Shown: positions 20,774-33,151, numbered from the stretch's first letter. The stretch is 64,000 nucleotides of DNA from Kuschelorhynchus macadamiae (GCA_030620095.1 JAUTXW010002457.1:62001-126000); one strand, 5' to 3'. Notes: generated from the sequence alone by a model not told the origin. Made by a program: numbers and translations.

Positions 20774-23700
20774 ATAAAGCATTCCTCGTAAAGATGAAAA
20801 TAATTTGCAAGTATACTAACCAAGAAGAAAGTAAACCAAAACATTAATAAAACAAGAAAAAAATAAAATCCGAGACCTAGGGACTTCAGATAAAGGTAAT
20901 AGTGACCATGAAAATGATGACACTGATAGTTCGACAAATCTTGAAGACTTTGAAAACAGTGGAGAAAAACAAGATTTTGAACACTAATAAGACAATCCTG
21001 AAAATTTTTGAAACAGAAACGAGCTATATAGCGATAAAGAAAGTGAACCACTTATAGAAAGAGAAAATAAAGATGTTTTGCATTAAAAAACTACAAGAAA
21101 AAGAGCAACAAGAATGTTGTTAAAAAGGAGATTTTGTGATAAATAGATTTTTCTTTAAAGACCAAAGAAAAAAATGTTGTGAATTTGAAAAGTTCCAGTA
21201 TAATTTTTCTAAGAAAAAATACAAAAAAAATTAGTTTTTTATCTATTAGGCACAAAATTGATGAAAAACCAATTGTCAAAGTTTTCAAAGATTTTAGGTT
21301 TCTAAAAGCCACTACTCTTTCAAGGAATTAGAAAATCGTACTGACTAATTACATTAAAAAATTTGATCTAAGCGATATGTTTGCAAGTGTTATTTTTTAA
21401 GTTTTTAACTAAATGCAAAATGTTTTTTTAAGTTTCTAATTATATAGACAAATATTTTTTTGTTTATGACGTATTTTGATAGTTTTTCTCAAATAACTAT
21501 TAAGGAAATTTAATTTGGTTAATATTTCGTTCAAAATCAAATCGTAAAACAAAACTCGTTAGAGGCTATATAACTCTAAACAAGGCTCTGTCAAAGATAT
21601 ATTCTGTGCTAATTTTACATTGCGATTGCCCCAAGTATGCCAGCGATTGTGTAACTTGAATTATTTCTTAAAATATCGTGTCTGCCCCATTGTACCCCAA
21701 TAGGGGGGGTAGGATGATTCGACAAACAAGCAATTGCATGAAATATTCCTTATAAATGAGAAACGTGATTGGCATATACATTTCCTGTTTATTAGATATG
21801 AGACATGCGTGGTTAAGTAGATTGTGACAAAGTAAGAATATGTCATAAGTATCCCCATTTTACGGTAGATATTAAAAATTCAGCCAATCTGCAATTTTTT
21901 TGGTCTACCCATTTTTATTACGACAGATTGATTATACTAATAGTGATAAAAACAAAATAATGACAATGGAACTTCAAAACACGCCTGTCATTGCCTAACA
22001 TTTTAGACTAACTCAATTGTTTTAATGGAACAAACTACTATGACAAGCGTGAAATTATAAAAACATTATACTGACAACAGGTAACATAATAGAAACAATT
22101 ATACTGACAACAGGTACCATAATTAAAAAGCTGTCAAATCATCGACAAATAGTTGAATATTGTAATCGCGGACATTTTTTCTTTTAAAAATATTGTATCA
22201 CTCGCTTTTATCGCAAACTTTAAGATAATTTGCTGAGACACCAAAACATTTGACAGAATGGTAATATGTTTAGCACACTAGTTTGATTCATAATCATCAT
22301 TTTTCTCGTCTAGCAGACTCTTTTTCATAATATCCAACTGAGTTGTTCCAACAGGAAAATCTCTTAAATCATATTTATTCTTGATAATGGCACTGGAAAA
22401 TGCTACTCGTGATATAAGCGATGATATTAAGTATTCTTTATACGAAGTCTGTTCTTGTGAAAGCTGTCTGTTGCTGATTAAGACAAAAGAAAAATAATGC
22501 CTTGAGCGTTATTCAAACAAAAATGTTCTTCCTTATTCTTTATTTCCATTATTTCTACTGGGAAGAGCTTTTCCCTTGACTGAAAGAAGTTTAACACTTA
22601 TTACAGAGCGGCAATAGAGGACATTTCCATCATGGCTTTCGTGATGTCTAAACAATCTAATGTTTACAGTTTGTCTCTTCCCAGGTATTTTAACTTTATT
22701 ATTGGAGCTTTCTTGTATCACGGAAAATTAGATGTGATAAGTTTCACTTAATGAACTGCTTTGGTAGCAATTTCTATTCTGTGAACTTCATAACATTCAA
22801 TTAGCTTCAAGACCGATTGCATTCGTACAGAAATTTTGTCTGTCTCTAGCGGTCGGGGCTAGAATATTTGATCTGAAAATGAAAACTTTATTTGCGAGTT
22901 TTACTTGGATTTTATAAACTACCATCCGTCAAAGTATAGACGATAAAACACCTTTCAAATTTACTGCTTCTACCATTACCGTTGATCTTCCTTTCCTAAA
23001 ACTGCAGAGAACGAATTCTAAAAGCCAATTTCCATGGCTGCACTAACACGACAATAAAACATTCGAAATCAATGAAAACGCTGTAACACAGCTTACCTCT
23101 TATGTGACAATTGATTACTAAAACTTATAACTAATAAACATAAACAAAACAAAAATACAGACATAAATAATAATATCGACAATTTCATCTATTTATTGTG
23201 TGTCCTCGATTTTGACAGCTGACCTTTTTAAGAGTCAGCTATTTTGATTTTGTTTTTTGGGGAAATGTCTAAAGCTCACTGTGATCGTCTTATCTGGCTG
23301 TACATATATCCATATTGTGTCGTTTAATCCATTTTGTATTGTCTAACTTGTATTATTAACAATCAGAACAACTACTAATATTAATACGTGAATTTTGTAG
23401 TTTTAAGGTCTATTTTCGAGAGAAAACTATTTTATTTCATTACTAAGTTTTCGATTGTATTTGAGCCAACATCAGAGTTTTGTAGAAATAGCAATTGGAG
23501 CTATATTAAAAATTTGTGAGGAAATAATAAAAATGTTTAAAAAAATGCTTAGGCATTTTTTCGATTTGATTTGGTTTAAAAGACGAATAAAATGATATAA
23601 AATGAAACTTGAAATGGAAATAATATTTGCCAGTTAAACTTCGACTCATCGAAATTTTTGATAATATATTACATACCAAGGTGGAAAGTGTTATTCCAGG

Positions 23701-24553
23701 CGACAGAGAAGGACCATTTCTCATGACAGGCATGAAATCTTTTCACCGAGGTGTGTATACTATTTTATTTACAACCATACCTTTTAAACGCAAATGACGT
23801 TTTTTGTGACAAATATAACTATGAGAAATTAACAAAGTAAGACTCCTCGCAACCATGAACAAATAAAAAGTCAAATTGACAATTTGACAATGGTTACTAT
23901 AGTACTAAACAAGCCAAGTACACAAACCTTAATTAGTTGTATTTTGATAGATTGTCATAAAAAAGTGTTTTCGAAGACAATGAGAAATTCAGAAGAAATC
24001 ATTTTTATCCTCAATTGAAACATTTTCGTTATTCAATAAATATCGACAATAAAGATATTTATTTACAACCACGAATGTAATGTTGATATTTCTGACATTT
24101 TAAAAGTTTGAAAGAAATATAATATTTCTGACTTTGGCATTTACCTGGGAGGATCACTTTCCACCCAGGTAAATGTCACTTTACACCCAAGATTAGATTA
24201 AGCTAATACCTCAAAATGAATGAGTTTTGCTCATTCATCATGTAATACAGGATGATCAAAAAAGGCGATATTTATAAACAATTTAAATTTTAGTTGAAAT
24301 ACCATGTGGAATCGGAGTTGATATGAATGATGAATCAAACGGTAATAATAATAAATAGAAAAGTCAATTAAATATTATTCAACGAAAAATAAACCTCACT
24401 CGATTTTTTGAATTTGAAACAGAGATATTTGATTTTAAAAACCAAGGCAAATTTTAATTATCCTTAGGAATTGATCAGTAGTTTATGTTATTTTTTTCTC
24501 AAACTTCTATTATGACTTTATGTACTATTTGAACCCATGGTATTTACAGAGCT

Positions 24554-24581
24554 CTGATGATGGTTAAAATGTATTCGAAAC
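24554..24581 (+). other. CTGATGA...CGAAAC motif
   Basis: CTGATGATGG and, 12 bases later, TTCGAAACG recall the two conserved boxes of hammerhead ribozymes and of Penelope/LINE ends in arthropods. The flanks do not obviously form the three stems, so this is only a motif-level call. It lies about 100 bp upstream of the terminal ITP exon. Confidence 0.25.
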
Positions 24582-24685
24582 GTTATCTCTTGAAATTATC
24601 CCTTAGATCCACTAAATCCATGTTTTATCAATCTCTTCGAGTCACCAACCGTATAACAACTAATTATATTGTTTTATTTTGTTAG

Positions 24686-24791
24686 GTCCCAATGCTTCGC
24701 AACTGATTACTTCAAGAGTTGTGTCGAGTCCTTACTTATGTCAGAAGAAATGCCGACCTACAGGAAGATGATCGAGTATCTGGCAAAGTAA
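24686..24791 (+). CDS. ITP: ITP terminal exon, amidation site altered
   Basis: This exon completes ITP when joined directly to the common exon: it finishes Met40, then SQCFATDYFKSCVESLLMS, EEMPTYRKMIEYLAK and a stop at 24789-24791. Cys43 and Cys52 complete the six family cysteines. In other insects ITP ends in Leu-Gly-Lys(-Lys), where Gly73 is the amide donor. Here codon 73 is GCA (Ala), so the product ends LAK and the usual amide could not form. When the 121-bp cassette is included, the same exon is read one frame over as VPMLRN with a TGA stop at 24704-24706. A precursor of 127 residues (ITP) or 139 residues (ITPL) results. The acceptor is ttttgttag. Confidence 0.93.
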
Positions 24792-25811
24792 CCGTACTAC
24801 GAGGAACGCAACACTTGTGTCCTATTATTCTAGTCCAAAAACCACCATTAGGCAAATAATGTATTAATTTAGTTTAGATATTTTGACAGAATTTTCGAAC
24901 CCGTTCTACTTTGTTTGGTCCATCTTTTTGTATTATTTATTTATTTATTTATATTTAGTATTTATACACACCCCAAAAGTACCCTTAGTCCTTTAGAACC
25001 GAACGCGTCTTATAAACGAGAGACCAAGGAGAGTAGAATGATATAGGTATATTTTTTTACAAGATTATCTCCAAGGAATTATTTTGTAAAAGAACATGAT
25101 TACATCACGTCATTTTTATACAAAGTATTAAATTAAATCTCTATATGTCAGTTTCTTTATTTATTTTTTGCATTTTTGTTTAGCTGTTGAACTATTTTGA
25201 GTGGCTGGACGAAGTAATTCAACAATTAAGATTCATTTTTTTTCATTGTACAATTGATTTAAAAACTCATCGGAAAAAACTCGGCCTCCTTAAATTCTGA
25301 TCAGATTTTTTTTGAGACTCCACTATGTAAACTTATGTTCAAAATTATCGCACCGCGAAAATGTGTCCTCAACCTTTACTCCGACATTGATAATTTTTCT
25401 CTGAAATTATAGGTTGATTATCTAGAAATATTGTCGTAATAATGAATTTTGAAAAAACCATATTTAAAAATGTTCGGGTATTTGCCTGAAAATTCGCTAC
25501 ACACTGTCTGTCTATTCAAGTCTCATTTCTTCTTAATATTTTATTTTTATCTCTATTTTTAACGAAAGAAAGCAGTTCGAGAACTCAAAAGCATTAAACA
25601 TAATGTGACCTAGGACTTCTGTTACCATAGCAAATTCTTGTAATTGTTGGACGTTGTTGCATTTGACAAAAAAGTTTTAAGTAAAGTTTACATCATTAAA
25701 CTTACAGTCCGCATAATAAAATGTTATTAACGTAATAAAATATTATTACATGATAAGCTAAAATTAACAAAAAACAGCATTCACAATAAATTTACTAAAG
25801 GTAATAACGGG
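24792..25811. other. Presumed ITP 3' UTR and downstream sequence
   Basis: No coding sequence is visible. The first few hundred bases should be the ITP 3' UTR. I found no well-placed AATAAA close to the stop, so the transcript end is not assigned. Confidence 0.4.
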
Positions 25812-26640
25812 TGACACCACCCCTAGCTTTTATAGCTACTTGTATTCGTCTTGGCGAATGTTTGAATCGTTTTTTTGAAGAATGTTATCTCATTCCAAAA
25901 GAACGGAACGTTCAAGTTTTTGATGACTGCTGGGCGCAGCCAAATGGTGCCTTACCATTTTTTCAGATCATCTTAAATGTGCTCAATTTATTTAAGTATT
26001 TAAGTCCGGGCTTCGCGGTGGCCAGTTCACCACTTGAAATTCGCCGTATGTAAATAATCCAGAACTGGTCTTGCAAGAGGCGGTCGAGCATTATCTTTTA
26101 TAAAAATAAAATTGTTCCTTATAAATGTCACAGAAGACACGACGTAACAATATTTTCCAAATAAAATTTTCATTAACATTTGACGAATCGTGTGAACGTC
26201 AAAGTAAATTCATCCCCAGAACATTCTGGACCCACCACCAAATGGTTCCCTTAGACAGACATTGCATTTGCCAAATCTTTCTTTAATTCATTGCTATACT
26301 ATGTATTGAAAGATCTCAAGCTTACCTTAGTTTAATCTGAGAATAAAACCTGCTCCCAGTCAACGATAGTTCACTTCGCACGATTTGTCGCAAATCTTGA
26401 TCATGCTACTTCTATGTGCTGTTGTAAGAAGTTGTAGGATTTCTAGCTAAAGCTAATTCTCCTAGCCTTCTTACTTATCAGTCATAAGCATGGTTTAAAG
26501 CAATTGTGAATAATAACGTTTAACGTGGAAACTCCAATTTCAAACATTCTTACACTTAATGGCAAAACTTTACTTAACAACCTTCTTGTTACTACATTTT
26601 CTCGGAACAGTCAAAATGCACTTGTCAGGACAGGCCAACT
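25812..26640 (-). pseudogene. Tc1-like transposase remnant
   Basis: On the minus strand the fragments read MVWWWVQNVLG-like, then KDNARPPLARPVLDYLHTANF (second catalytic Asp in DNARP). EFQVVNWPPRSPDLN follows in the next frame (third catalytic region), and the tail is PRRIQVAIKARGGVTRYY. These are the hallmark words of Tc1-family (DD34E) transposases. Many stops and frameshifts show an old copy. The + strand reading frames here are its antisense. Confidence 0.7.
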
Positions 26641-28868
26641 ATGATGCTTTGTCGGTTATTAAAAATTGAACAGTTAATCTAAAAAACGGTGCATCTTCTT
26701 TAAAAATAGGGACAAAATATTAAGAAGTAATGAAACTAGAAACCTATTGTAGTTGCAATTCGAAATTGGGTATTTTTCAAACACCCTGCATATGGTTACG
26801 ACTAATATTTTTTCCCAAAAGTCCTTATTACCATAATATTCCCACAAACCAACCTATAATTTAAGAAAATTTACGAAATCATCAAAATTGAACCAAAAGT
26901 TCAGATAATTTCGAACATAAGTATATATTCGTTTTTGTAATAATACCCAATAGACTGTAACACTCTGTGAAATAATTAGGCAGTTTTTTCCACAAGGAAA
27001 GAACTGATAATTATTTTCTTTTTCAGCACGCTTGCAGTTTTTTTGCTTTTTTTAGTCTCCATATTATGGTTGTTAAATTCCATATATTATGTAATGTTTT
27101 TATGTCCAGTTTCTTAATATAACTCCCAACATTTTCTCTCCGTAATCACAAGTTTAGTGTTATCTTTCCTGTTGTCGTATTTTCAATTTTGACCCTCACG
27201 TTTGAAATCTGTCTTGTAGAGTCTTCTGCTCTCCCTGCTCCTAAATTTCTTTCTCTATATCGGTTTGAGTGACAGTAGATACACACCTCCATGGTTGTTT
27301 AGTGTTCTACGTAGTCTAAAGTTTTTTTGAAGTCAATGAATGCCATGCATAAAATTAGGCATTTACCATTTCTCACACAGTGAGAAGTTTGAATAATTTT
27401 TGTAACCCAGCTTGTTTAGATAGTTATCACTACTGGTAATGGTATATTGAATTGGCCAAATTGAAATTTTTTTGTCAAAATGATCTTTTTCCTTCCTATT
27501 TATTTATGTTATCTGGTTTAAAGCAATTTTGATTTATTCATATTGGCCATGTTTTTTCTTAAATACATTACGAAAAGCATTTTCTGTATACTAACATTCC
27601 TAAAAGCTGGCCTTATCAACTGTCGTTTATAATAGGAGCAACTCAAAAAGGACAGTCAAACTCTTGGACTATGTTGGGCGACCAACTATACCTATATATA
27701 TTTATAAATATTTCACAGAGTGTTTTGAACTTGTTTATTTGTTAGTCAGGAAAAGTTATACACCAGATTAAAATTTTAGGTGGTCTATTTTTGTACCGGC
27801 GAGTGTATTTAAGAATAAATTATTTATTGTACTGTTGAGATTATTTTTATTGCCTTAAGTTAAACGACGAGTGCCGCATTGAAAAAAAAAACGCGTTGCA
27901 CCCAGTAAAGGTATTTTTTCTTGAAGAACTCTTCCAGGCTGTTTTAAAAGTTTGAAACGTTCCCGAACAGTTTTAATTTAGTAAATTGTCAAATTTATTC
28001 AGATTCTAACTTAACATACTTAGTACTTTAGTTTTTAGTTTGTTTTGTTATAGCGTCGCAATTATTTATAATGAGCGAAAAAAAATGTGAGGTAGTTTTG
28101 GCAACTGTGTAATGGGGATTCTGAAACGGTAAAAATGAAAGTTTTTCGATGACACAGAGAAACTGAGCTCCACAATTAATAAAATATTAATTACAAACGC
28201 GAAAAAAAAGAGCTGGGACCCATAAAGAAATCGTGATTTGACTGCGAAGCAAGAAATTGAAGACTTGATATTTCAGAGTGATTCACAAATCTGTACTTTT
28301 GCGGATATCAGTTGTTATGACGTCAGCGCCAAAATTATTATTATTTCAGCAGAACTGTTTAGTCAAGAAAAAATGCCTTAATATTTAGCAAATGTCAGAG
28401 AGGTACAAAGTACAAAGTGTTTTTGGCAATGCGCGCACTTTTTTAGACATTCCTTTATCAGTATTGTACAGAGAGGTTGTCATTGTACGGAACAAAACCG
28501 GTGCCTATAAGTATTTCCCAATGTCAATTCTACAAATGTCAAAGCGTTTTGTAAGTTAAATAGTATATAATAGCAGAATAGGTTTTAATGTGTGCAATTT
28601 TTGTAAAAAAAAAACAGTAACAGATAGCCTGAAGGGTGCAAGACTTAGGGCCGACGCTGTTTTGAACAGGCCTCTAAATGTGTAGTTATTAATTTTTTAT
28701 TCTTGTATTATACCTAAAGTGTATTCAAAACTATACATCTAAATTATTAATATATGAATGGCAGCTTCATAAGAAAATTAAAAAAAATAAACGGAAAATT
28801 TCTTAAGAAGGAATATGTTGTTTTATTTCATAGAATAAGTTTGAAGAAAAAAGTAGCAATTGGTCAGT
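26641..28868. other. AT-rich intergenic sequence
   Basis: I recognise no gene. A weak hint of reverse transcriptase (minus strand near 27290-27350, FIDFKKTLDYV-like) might be an RTE or LINE scrap, but too little remains to call it. Confidence 0.4.
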
Positions 28869-28880
28869 GGTAGTAGTAGC

Positions 28881-28921
<41 letters not shown>

Positions 28922-28927
28922 TAGTAT
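28869..28927 (+). repeat. (TAG)n microsatellite 1
   Basis: About 19 near-perfect TAG units with a few substitutions. It directly precedes (on the + strand) the 3' end of a minus-strand R1-clade LINE piece. Confidence 0.9.
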
Positions 28928-30240
28928 TCTTTCTGAGAGGTAAAAAAATCTTCCAAATACTACCCGTCTTTCTCCTACCATTTTATGTGACTGGGGTGTA
29001 CGGATTCACCCCTTAAGGGAACGCCTACCTGCTAAAAAACTTCCCCTCTCTTCTCGTCTACTTCTTTTCCAGAAACACCGTAGTCGCTTCAGTTAAAGGG
29101 TCTGAGTTTTTCATTTTTTTAATGTCCAATTTTGATCGCTCTGTATCATTGTACTATTTCGGCTATCCGGTTTTATATGGTGTCCCAGTATTATCTTCGT
29201 TTGTCTTCTGATTTGGTTGCTTCTTGCACAATGAAATAGTGTATGTTCGGCCGTATCCATTTCTTTGCAGTAGATGCAGGCATCGTCCTGTATCAGTCCA
29301 AATCTTTTTAGATAGCTCTCAAAAGATCCATGTCCCGTCAGTACTTGTTCGTATAGTATTCGATTGTTCTATGTCTGCATTTTACCCAGGTTTTTATGTC
29401 TGGAATAAGTCTTTATGTGCTGTTTTCCTCCCACATATTTTCCCTATTCACAAGTGTGATCTGTCTAGCGTTCTTTCCGACTTCTGGAATCACTTCATCT
29501 ACTTCATATGTATAACACCTTCCTTCGACTTGTAGTTCTAAAGGAGATATTTCTGTTATGACTTGCAGTGCCTTACTGGAAGCAGTGCAATATGCACTTG
29601 CCACCTTTAACAGAATTTTTCTTTGCGTTACTTCCATTTTATTCCTGTATAGTTTTTTCGTCAAGATTACTCCCCTCACTGGAGCCCTATATAAAAGTAT
29701 AGAATGTATTACTCCACTCAGAACTCCCCTCTTTTGGCTTCTTGGTTCTCCCAAGTTTGACATTAATTGAGGCAATAAGGTTATTGTTCGTTCCTCTGCT
29801 TCTTTCATCGCCGTCTTTAGGTGGTCTCCAAAATTAAGATGGCTCCCGAGAATGTTACCAAGATACATTATTGTTTTGTTGGGTGTTATGGTATTGCTAT
29901 TGAAGCTGATCTTCGTATATCATCTTCCCTTGAGAATAACTGCTTCCATTTTTTTCTGGTGCCAGATTCAAGTCCATTTTAATTACGATGTTTCCCAATA
30001 TGGCCAGATCATCTGCAAATCATATTGTCAGGATATTTTCTCCGCGGTTTTCTTGCAGTATTCCATTATATAGAGCCTTCCACAAGGTACACCCGTTATT
30101 ATTTTTATATCGTTCTTTCCAATTCTTATTTTTCTGTTTGTAAAATAGCTTTCTACAAGATTTATAATATACTGCGATATTCTTTTTTCTTTAAGCTCTT
30201 TTATTACAAGACTCCACGTAGCTGTGTTGGTCAGTACTGG
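28928..30240 (-). mobile_element. R1-clade LINE piece 1, 5' truncated
   Basis: Read on minus, the 5' end falls within the reverse transcriptase: WSLVIKELKEKRISQYIIN and then GVPCGRL, the remnant of GVPQGS. This is followed by the LGNILGSHLNFGDHL region, SGVIHSILLYRAPVRG, and a C-terminal region TYEVDEVIPEVG to MWEENS, all typical of R1-clade ORF2. A 3' UTR (about 28928-29200) contains a GGTAAAAAAATC ... GGGGTGTACGGATTC signature shared with pieces 3 and 4, and ends on a TAG microsatellite. Frameshifts are frequent. LINE 5' truncation is normal; the trinucleotide at both junctions is the oddity. Confidence 0.75.
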
Positions 30241-30276
30241 AAGTAGTAGTAGTAGTAGTAGTAATAGTTGCAGTAG
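30241..30276 (+). repeat. (TAG)n microsatellite 2
   Basis: About 11 TAG-like units between LINE pieces 1 and 2, sitting at the 5' truncation of piece 1 and the 3' end of piece 2. Confidence 0.85.
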
Positions 30277-30921
30277 CATATCTATGTTATCCTACGTCCC
30301 TTTTCCACTATCGTTAGTGATTAGGTGTTTATATTTGCTCTTCTTCTGTATTCGTATTGTTCTTTCGTCCGCATAATATTGCAATGACTTCCTTTATCTT
30401 ACTCTAGTATTGCAGGTTTGCCAGCATTTTATCTATGATATTTTGAGGGTTTAAGTTTCTGTCTCCTATACATGCCATCAGTTCTTGCCGCTCTTATCTC
30501 CACTGGAAAACTGTATGTTTTGGAGTATCTGCTATGCCACAGTAGTAGCCGGAATTTTCCTGCGTGAAACTGTCTTTTGTTGTATTCGGTAAAGCGCCCG
30601 TGTCCCGTTAGAAATTGAGTAAAGAAGTACTACGTGCTGCTATGGCTGATGGCTCAATCATTTTGATGATTTTTCTGGTCCAGGCTGTTTTATGCGTGCT
30701 TTCCCACTCTTCTTGTCATACATTCATGGATCTTTTTCTAATACTCTGTTTCGCCTTTTTCTTCTCCTCGTTTGACAGGAAAACGCACTCTCGCTCCTTT
30801 GCCAAAAGATGTATTGGTATCATTCCAGCCACCACGAGAGCCGCTTCGGTGGAGACTATCCTATATGCACTTCCTCAACGCTATTTTTATCTATGAATTA
30901 ATCATCAGCCCCAGACCCAAC
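30277..30921 (-). mobile_element. R1-clade LINE piece 2, strongly 5' truncated
   Basis: Only the C-terminal end of ORF2 remains on the minus strand: GYYCGIADTPKHTVFQW, which retains part of the terminal C-C-H-C zinc-finger region of R1-clade elements, and upstream words about ERECVFLSNEEKK. The 3' UTR here differs from that of pieces 1, 3 and 4, so it may be a different lineage that uses the same kind of target. Confidence 0.65.
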
Positions 30922-30939
30922 AGTAGTAGTAGTAGTAGT
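30922..30939 (+). repeat. (TAG)n microsatellite 3
   Basis: Six TAG units followed by a T-run, exactly at the 3' end of LINE piece 3. Confidence 0.85.
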
Positions 30940-33129
30940 TTTTTTTAGGAGGGGTAAAAAACCTTCAAAAGACTATCTGGTCGAAAAGACCTTATGCGAC
31001 CAGAGGTGTGTCGGATTCGAACCACTGAGGATATGCCTACCGACCAAAAATTTCCCCTCCAGAAACCAAACCATGAAAAAAGAAGAGTCCTTCTCGGAAC
31101 CGCCTGCTGGCATTACTTCGGAAAGGTGGTTAGGGAAGTTGTTGGTACTAAAACTGTGTTTATCTGTTAGGTCTTCTATGTCTGTCTTCACTCTCCCTTC
31201 TTTTCTGGGTAAGTATCTCCTTCGCCATTATGCGTACTTCCCCCAGTTATCTTCGACCTCTATCATTTTCTGTATTATACTGTCTGGTGTTAGATTCCAG
31301 TTTTAGCCTCTATTCTGGACCTTTGTTGAGTTGAGTTCCACTTTGGAGATTGCAAGAAAGTGTGTTCCACCGTGTCCTCTCCACTACAGTAGATACATTC
31401 ATCGGTCTCACTCAGATTAAACCTCTCGAGGTAGGATTGGAAATAGCCATGTCCCGTAATCAGTTGGGTCACAAAGAAGTCCACCTCTCTATGCTTTTTT
31501 TCGGTCCAGGGCGCGATGTGTATTAACCACTTGGTCCAATTTGCCGTTCCATTGTCCCTTTCCCAATCTTCCTGCCATTTAGTCATCATGTGTTCTTAGA
31601 TTCTTCTTTTGGCCTCTTTCCCTTCTCTTTCAATTTGCGCTCTTCGACCCACAAGAAGGTCTATCGGTGGGGTTCTTGATATCACGATTAGCGCTTTCGT
31701 TGAGGTGGTCTTGTATACGCCAACGATTCGAATGGCAGTTCTTCTCTGGACTTTAAGAAGTAAGTTTCTGTACATGGCCATTTCCATCACTTTCTCTCAT
31801 ATCGATGCCCCATACAGCATAATGGACTCAGTTAGAGAGCATACAATTCGTCTGCATGCCTTTCGTGGGCCGCTTGTCTTAGGTATTAATCGGCTGATGC
31901 TTTTAAGAACCTTTTTTGCTTTCTCGGCCGTCCTGCGTATATGCGTTCCCATTGTCATACTTCTGTCCAGATATACTCCAAGGTATTTCATGAACTCCCT
32001 GCTTCGAATTGTGCTGTCTTCCACTACCATGTTTATCGATTTTGTCTTTCTCCCCGCTACCAGCAGAACTGCCTCGTTTTTTGTGGTGCAAGTTTCAATT
32101 GTTTCCTTTGCATCGACTCGGTGACATTGTTAAGACCGTGGTTTGCAACTCCTCTAACATCTTCGCTCCTCTGGTTTCAACTATCACACACAGATCGCCA
32201 GCGTAGCCCATCATTGTTACTTCCTCAGGTACCGCGACTCTCAGCACCCCGTCGACGTCGTAGTATATATATATTCCACAAAGTAGGTCCTAGGACCGAT
32301 CCTTGAGGAACTCCACAGGTGGCTTTCATTTTTCCCTTTTCTCCAACTAGTAAGGTTCTGTCTTCAAGATAACTTGCTATCATATTATAAATGTATGGGG
32401 CAATATTTCCTCTTTTTAGCTCTCCCAGTATGCCGTCCCAAGGCGCTGAGTTGAACGCAATTTCGACGTCGACGGTGATTAACGTGCAGAGTTTTCTTCT
32501 GTAGCGTGGAACCTCTCTCGCGCTGCCCACGATTTGCTTGACCCTTCTCAAAGCGCAGGTACTGGACCTCTTTTCTCGGAATCCATACTGTTCCTTAAAG
32601 AAGCCGCCATTTCTATCTATCTCCTCTTTTAACCGTCCTAGCAGGAGTTGTTCCAGTAGTTTTCCCATCAGGTTAATTAGGCAGATTGGCGGGTATTTCT
32701 TGCTGTGCTGCCCCGTTGTCTTCCCCATTTCGATCAGTATCAATTTGGCAGTTTTCCACTGCTTTGGGAACTCCTGATTTTAACAACCGGTTTAGGAGTT
32801 CTAGGCATTTTGGTTTGTGCTCCTGTATGGCTGTTTTGACAACTTCGGAGGGTATATGGTCTGGACCTGGAGGATTTTTTGCTTTATTTTTTCCACAGCA
32901 TCGCTTAGTTCCGTAGCAGTAAACTTGGGTATGTCAGGGGTTCTGACCGGGGCCCTTTTCCAGATTCTCTCGGAATGCGTTGGAAACAGCGTTTCCGCTA
33001 TGCTTAGCTGTTCCTCATCTGGCATGCTTAAAGAGGGTTGTCTGATTTTATTAGTGACTATTTGGTATTCTCTGCCCCACACTTCTGTGTTTACTTCTTG
33101 GATGATCTTATTCCATGCGTTGTTCTTCG
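30940..33129 (-). mobile_element. R1-clade LINE piece 3 (most complete of the array)
   Basis: On minus it begins within ORF2 before the RT (WGREYQIVTNKIRQPSLSMP, FTATELSDAVEKIK). It continues through the RT fingers and palm (PICLINLMGKLLEQLLLGRL, FKEQYGFREKRSS, TVDVEIAFNSAPWDGIL, TCGVPQGSVLGPTLWNIY). Then come the thumb (FMKYLGVYLDRSMTMGTHI, LTESIMLYGASI), MMEMAMYRNLLLKVQRRTAIR, FVTQLITGHGYFQSYL and the zinc finger CIYCSGEDTVEHTFLQ. Several frameshifts and missing blocks (including the FADD region) make it inactive. The 3' UTR carries the GGGGTAAAAAACC ... GGTGTGTCGGATTC signature and ends on (TAG)n. Confidence 0.85.
32225..32743 (-). pseudogene. Reverse transcriptase core of LINE piece 3
   Basis: An open stretch of 172 codons contains RT domains 2 to 5: PPICLINLMGKLLE, EQYGFREKRSSTCALRRV, LITVDVEIAFNSAPW (domain with the first catalytic Asp) and CGVPQGSVLGPTLWN. 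The YADD/FADD domain is lost to a frame break after this point. The order and wording fit the R1 clade. Confidence 0.8.
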
Positions 33130-33130
33130 C

Positions 33131-33151
33131 TAGTAGTAGTAGAAGTAGTAG
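33131..33151 (+). repeat. (TAG)n microsatellite 4
   Basis: Seven TAG-like units (one AAG) followed by a T-run, marking the 3' end of LINE piece 4 and the 5' truncation of piece 3. Confidence 0.85.

Larger units (their letters stand above)
19342..21865 (+). mobile_element. Pogo-superfamily transposon remnant 1
   Basis: The left end CCGTAAAATGGGAATACTT (19342) matches the reverse complement of the right end AAGTATCCCCATTTTACGG (ending 21865), and each is flanked by TA, the target duplication of this superfamily. Related GGGGYAACTTGGGAC and GCCCCAAGTATGCC words occur near both ends as subterminal copies. A decayed plus-strand transposase occupies 19762-20773. About 1.1 kb of non-coding AT-rich sequence follows it. 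Confidence 0.82.
17274..24685 (+). other. ITP: ITP intron between cassette and terminal exon (7.4 kb)
   Basis: It runs from a GTACAC donor to a ttttgttag acceptor. It contains the foldback-like element and the first pogo remnant. The remainder (21866-24685) is AT-rich sequence without recognisable coding content, including a short tandem duplication near 22065-22125 (ATACTGACAACAGGTA twice) and a CTTTCCACCCAGGTAAATG-type repeat near 24158. Confidence 0.85.

Noticed and set aside
27290..27350. Possible RTE-type reverse transcriptase scrap (FIDFKKTLDYV-like, minus strand)
   Set aside because: Only about a dozen residues match and nothing adjacent supports it.
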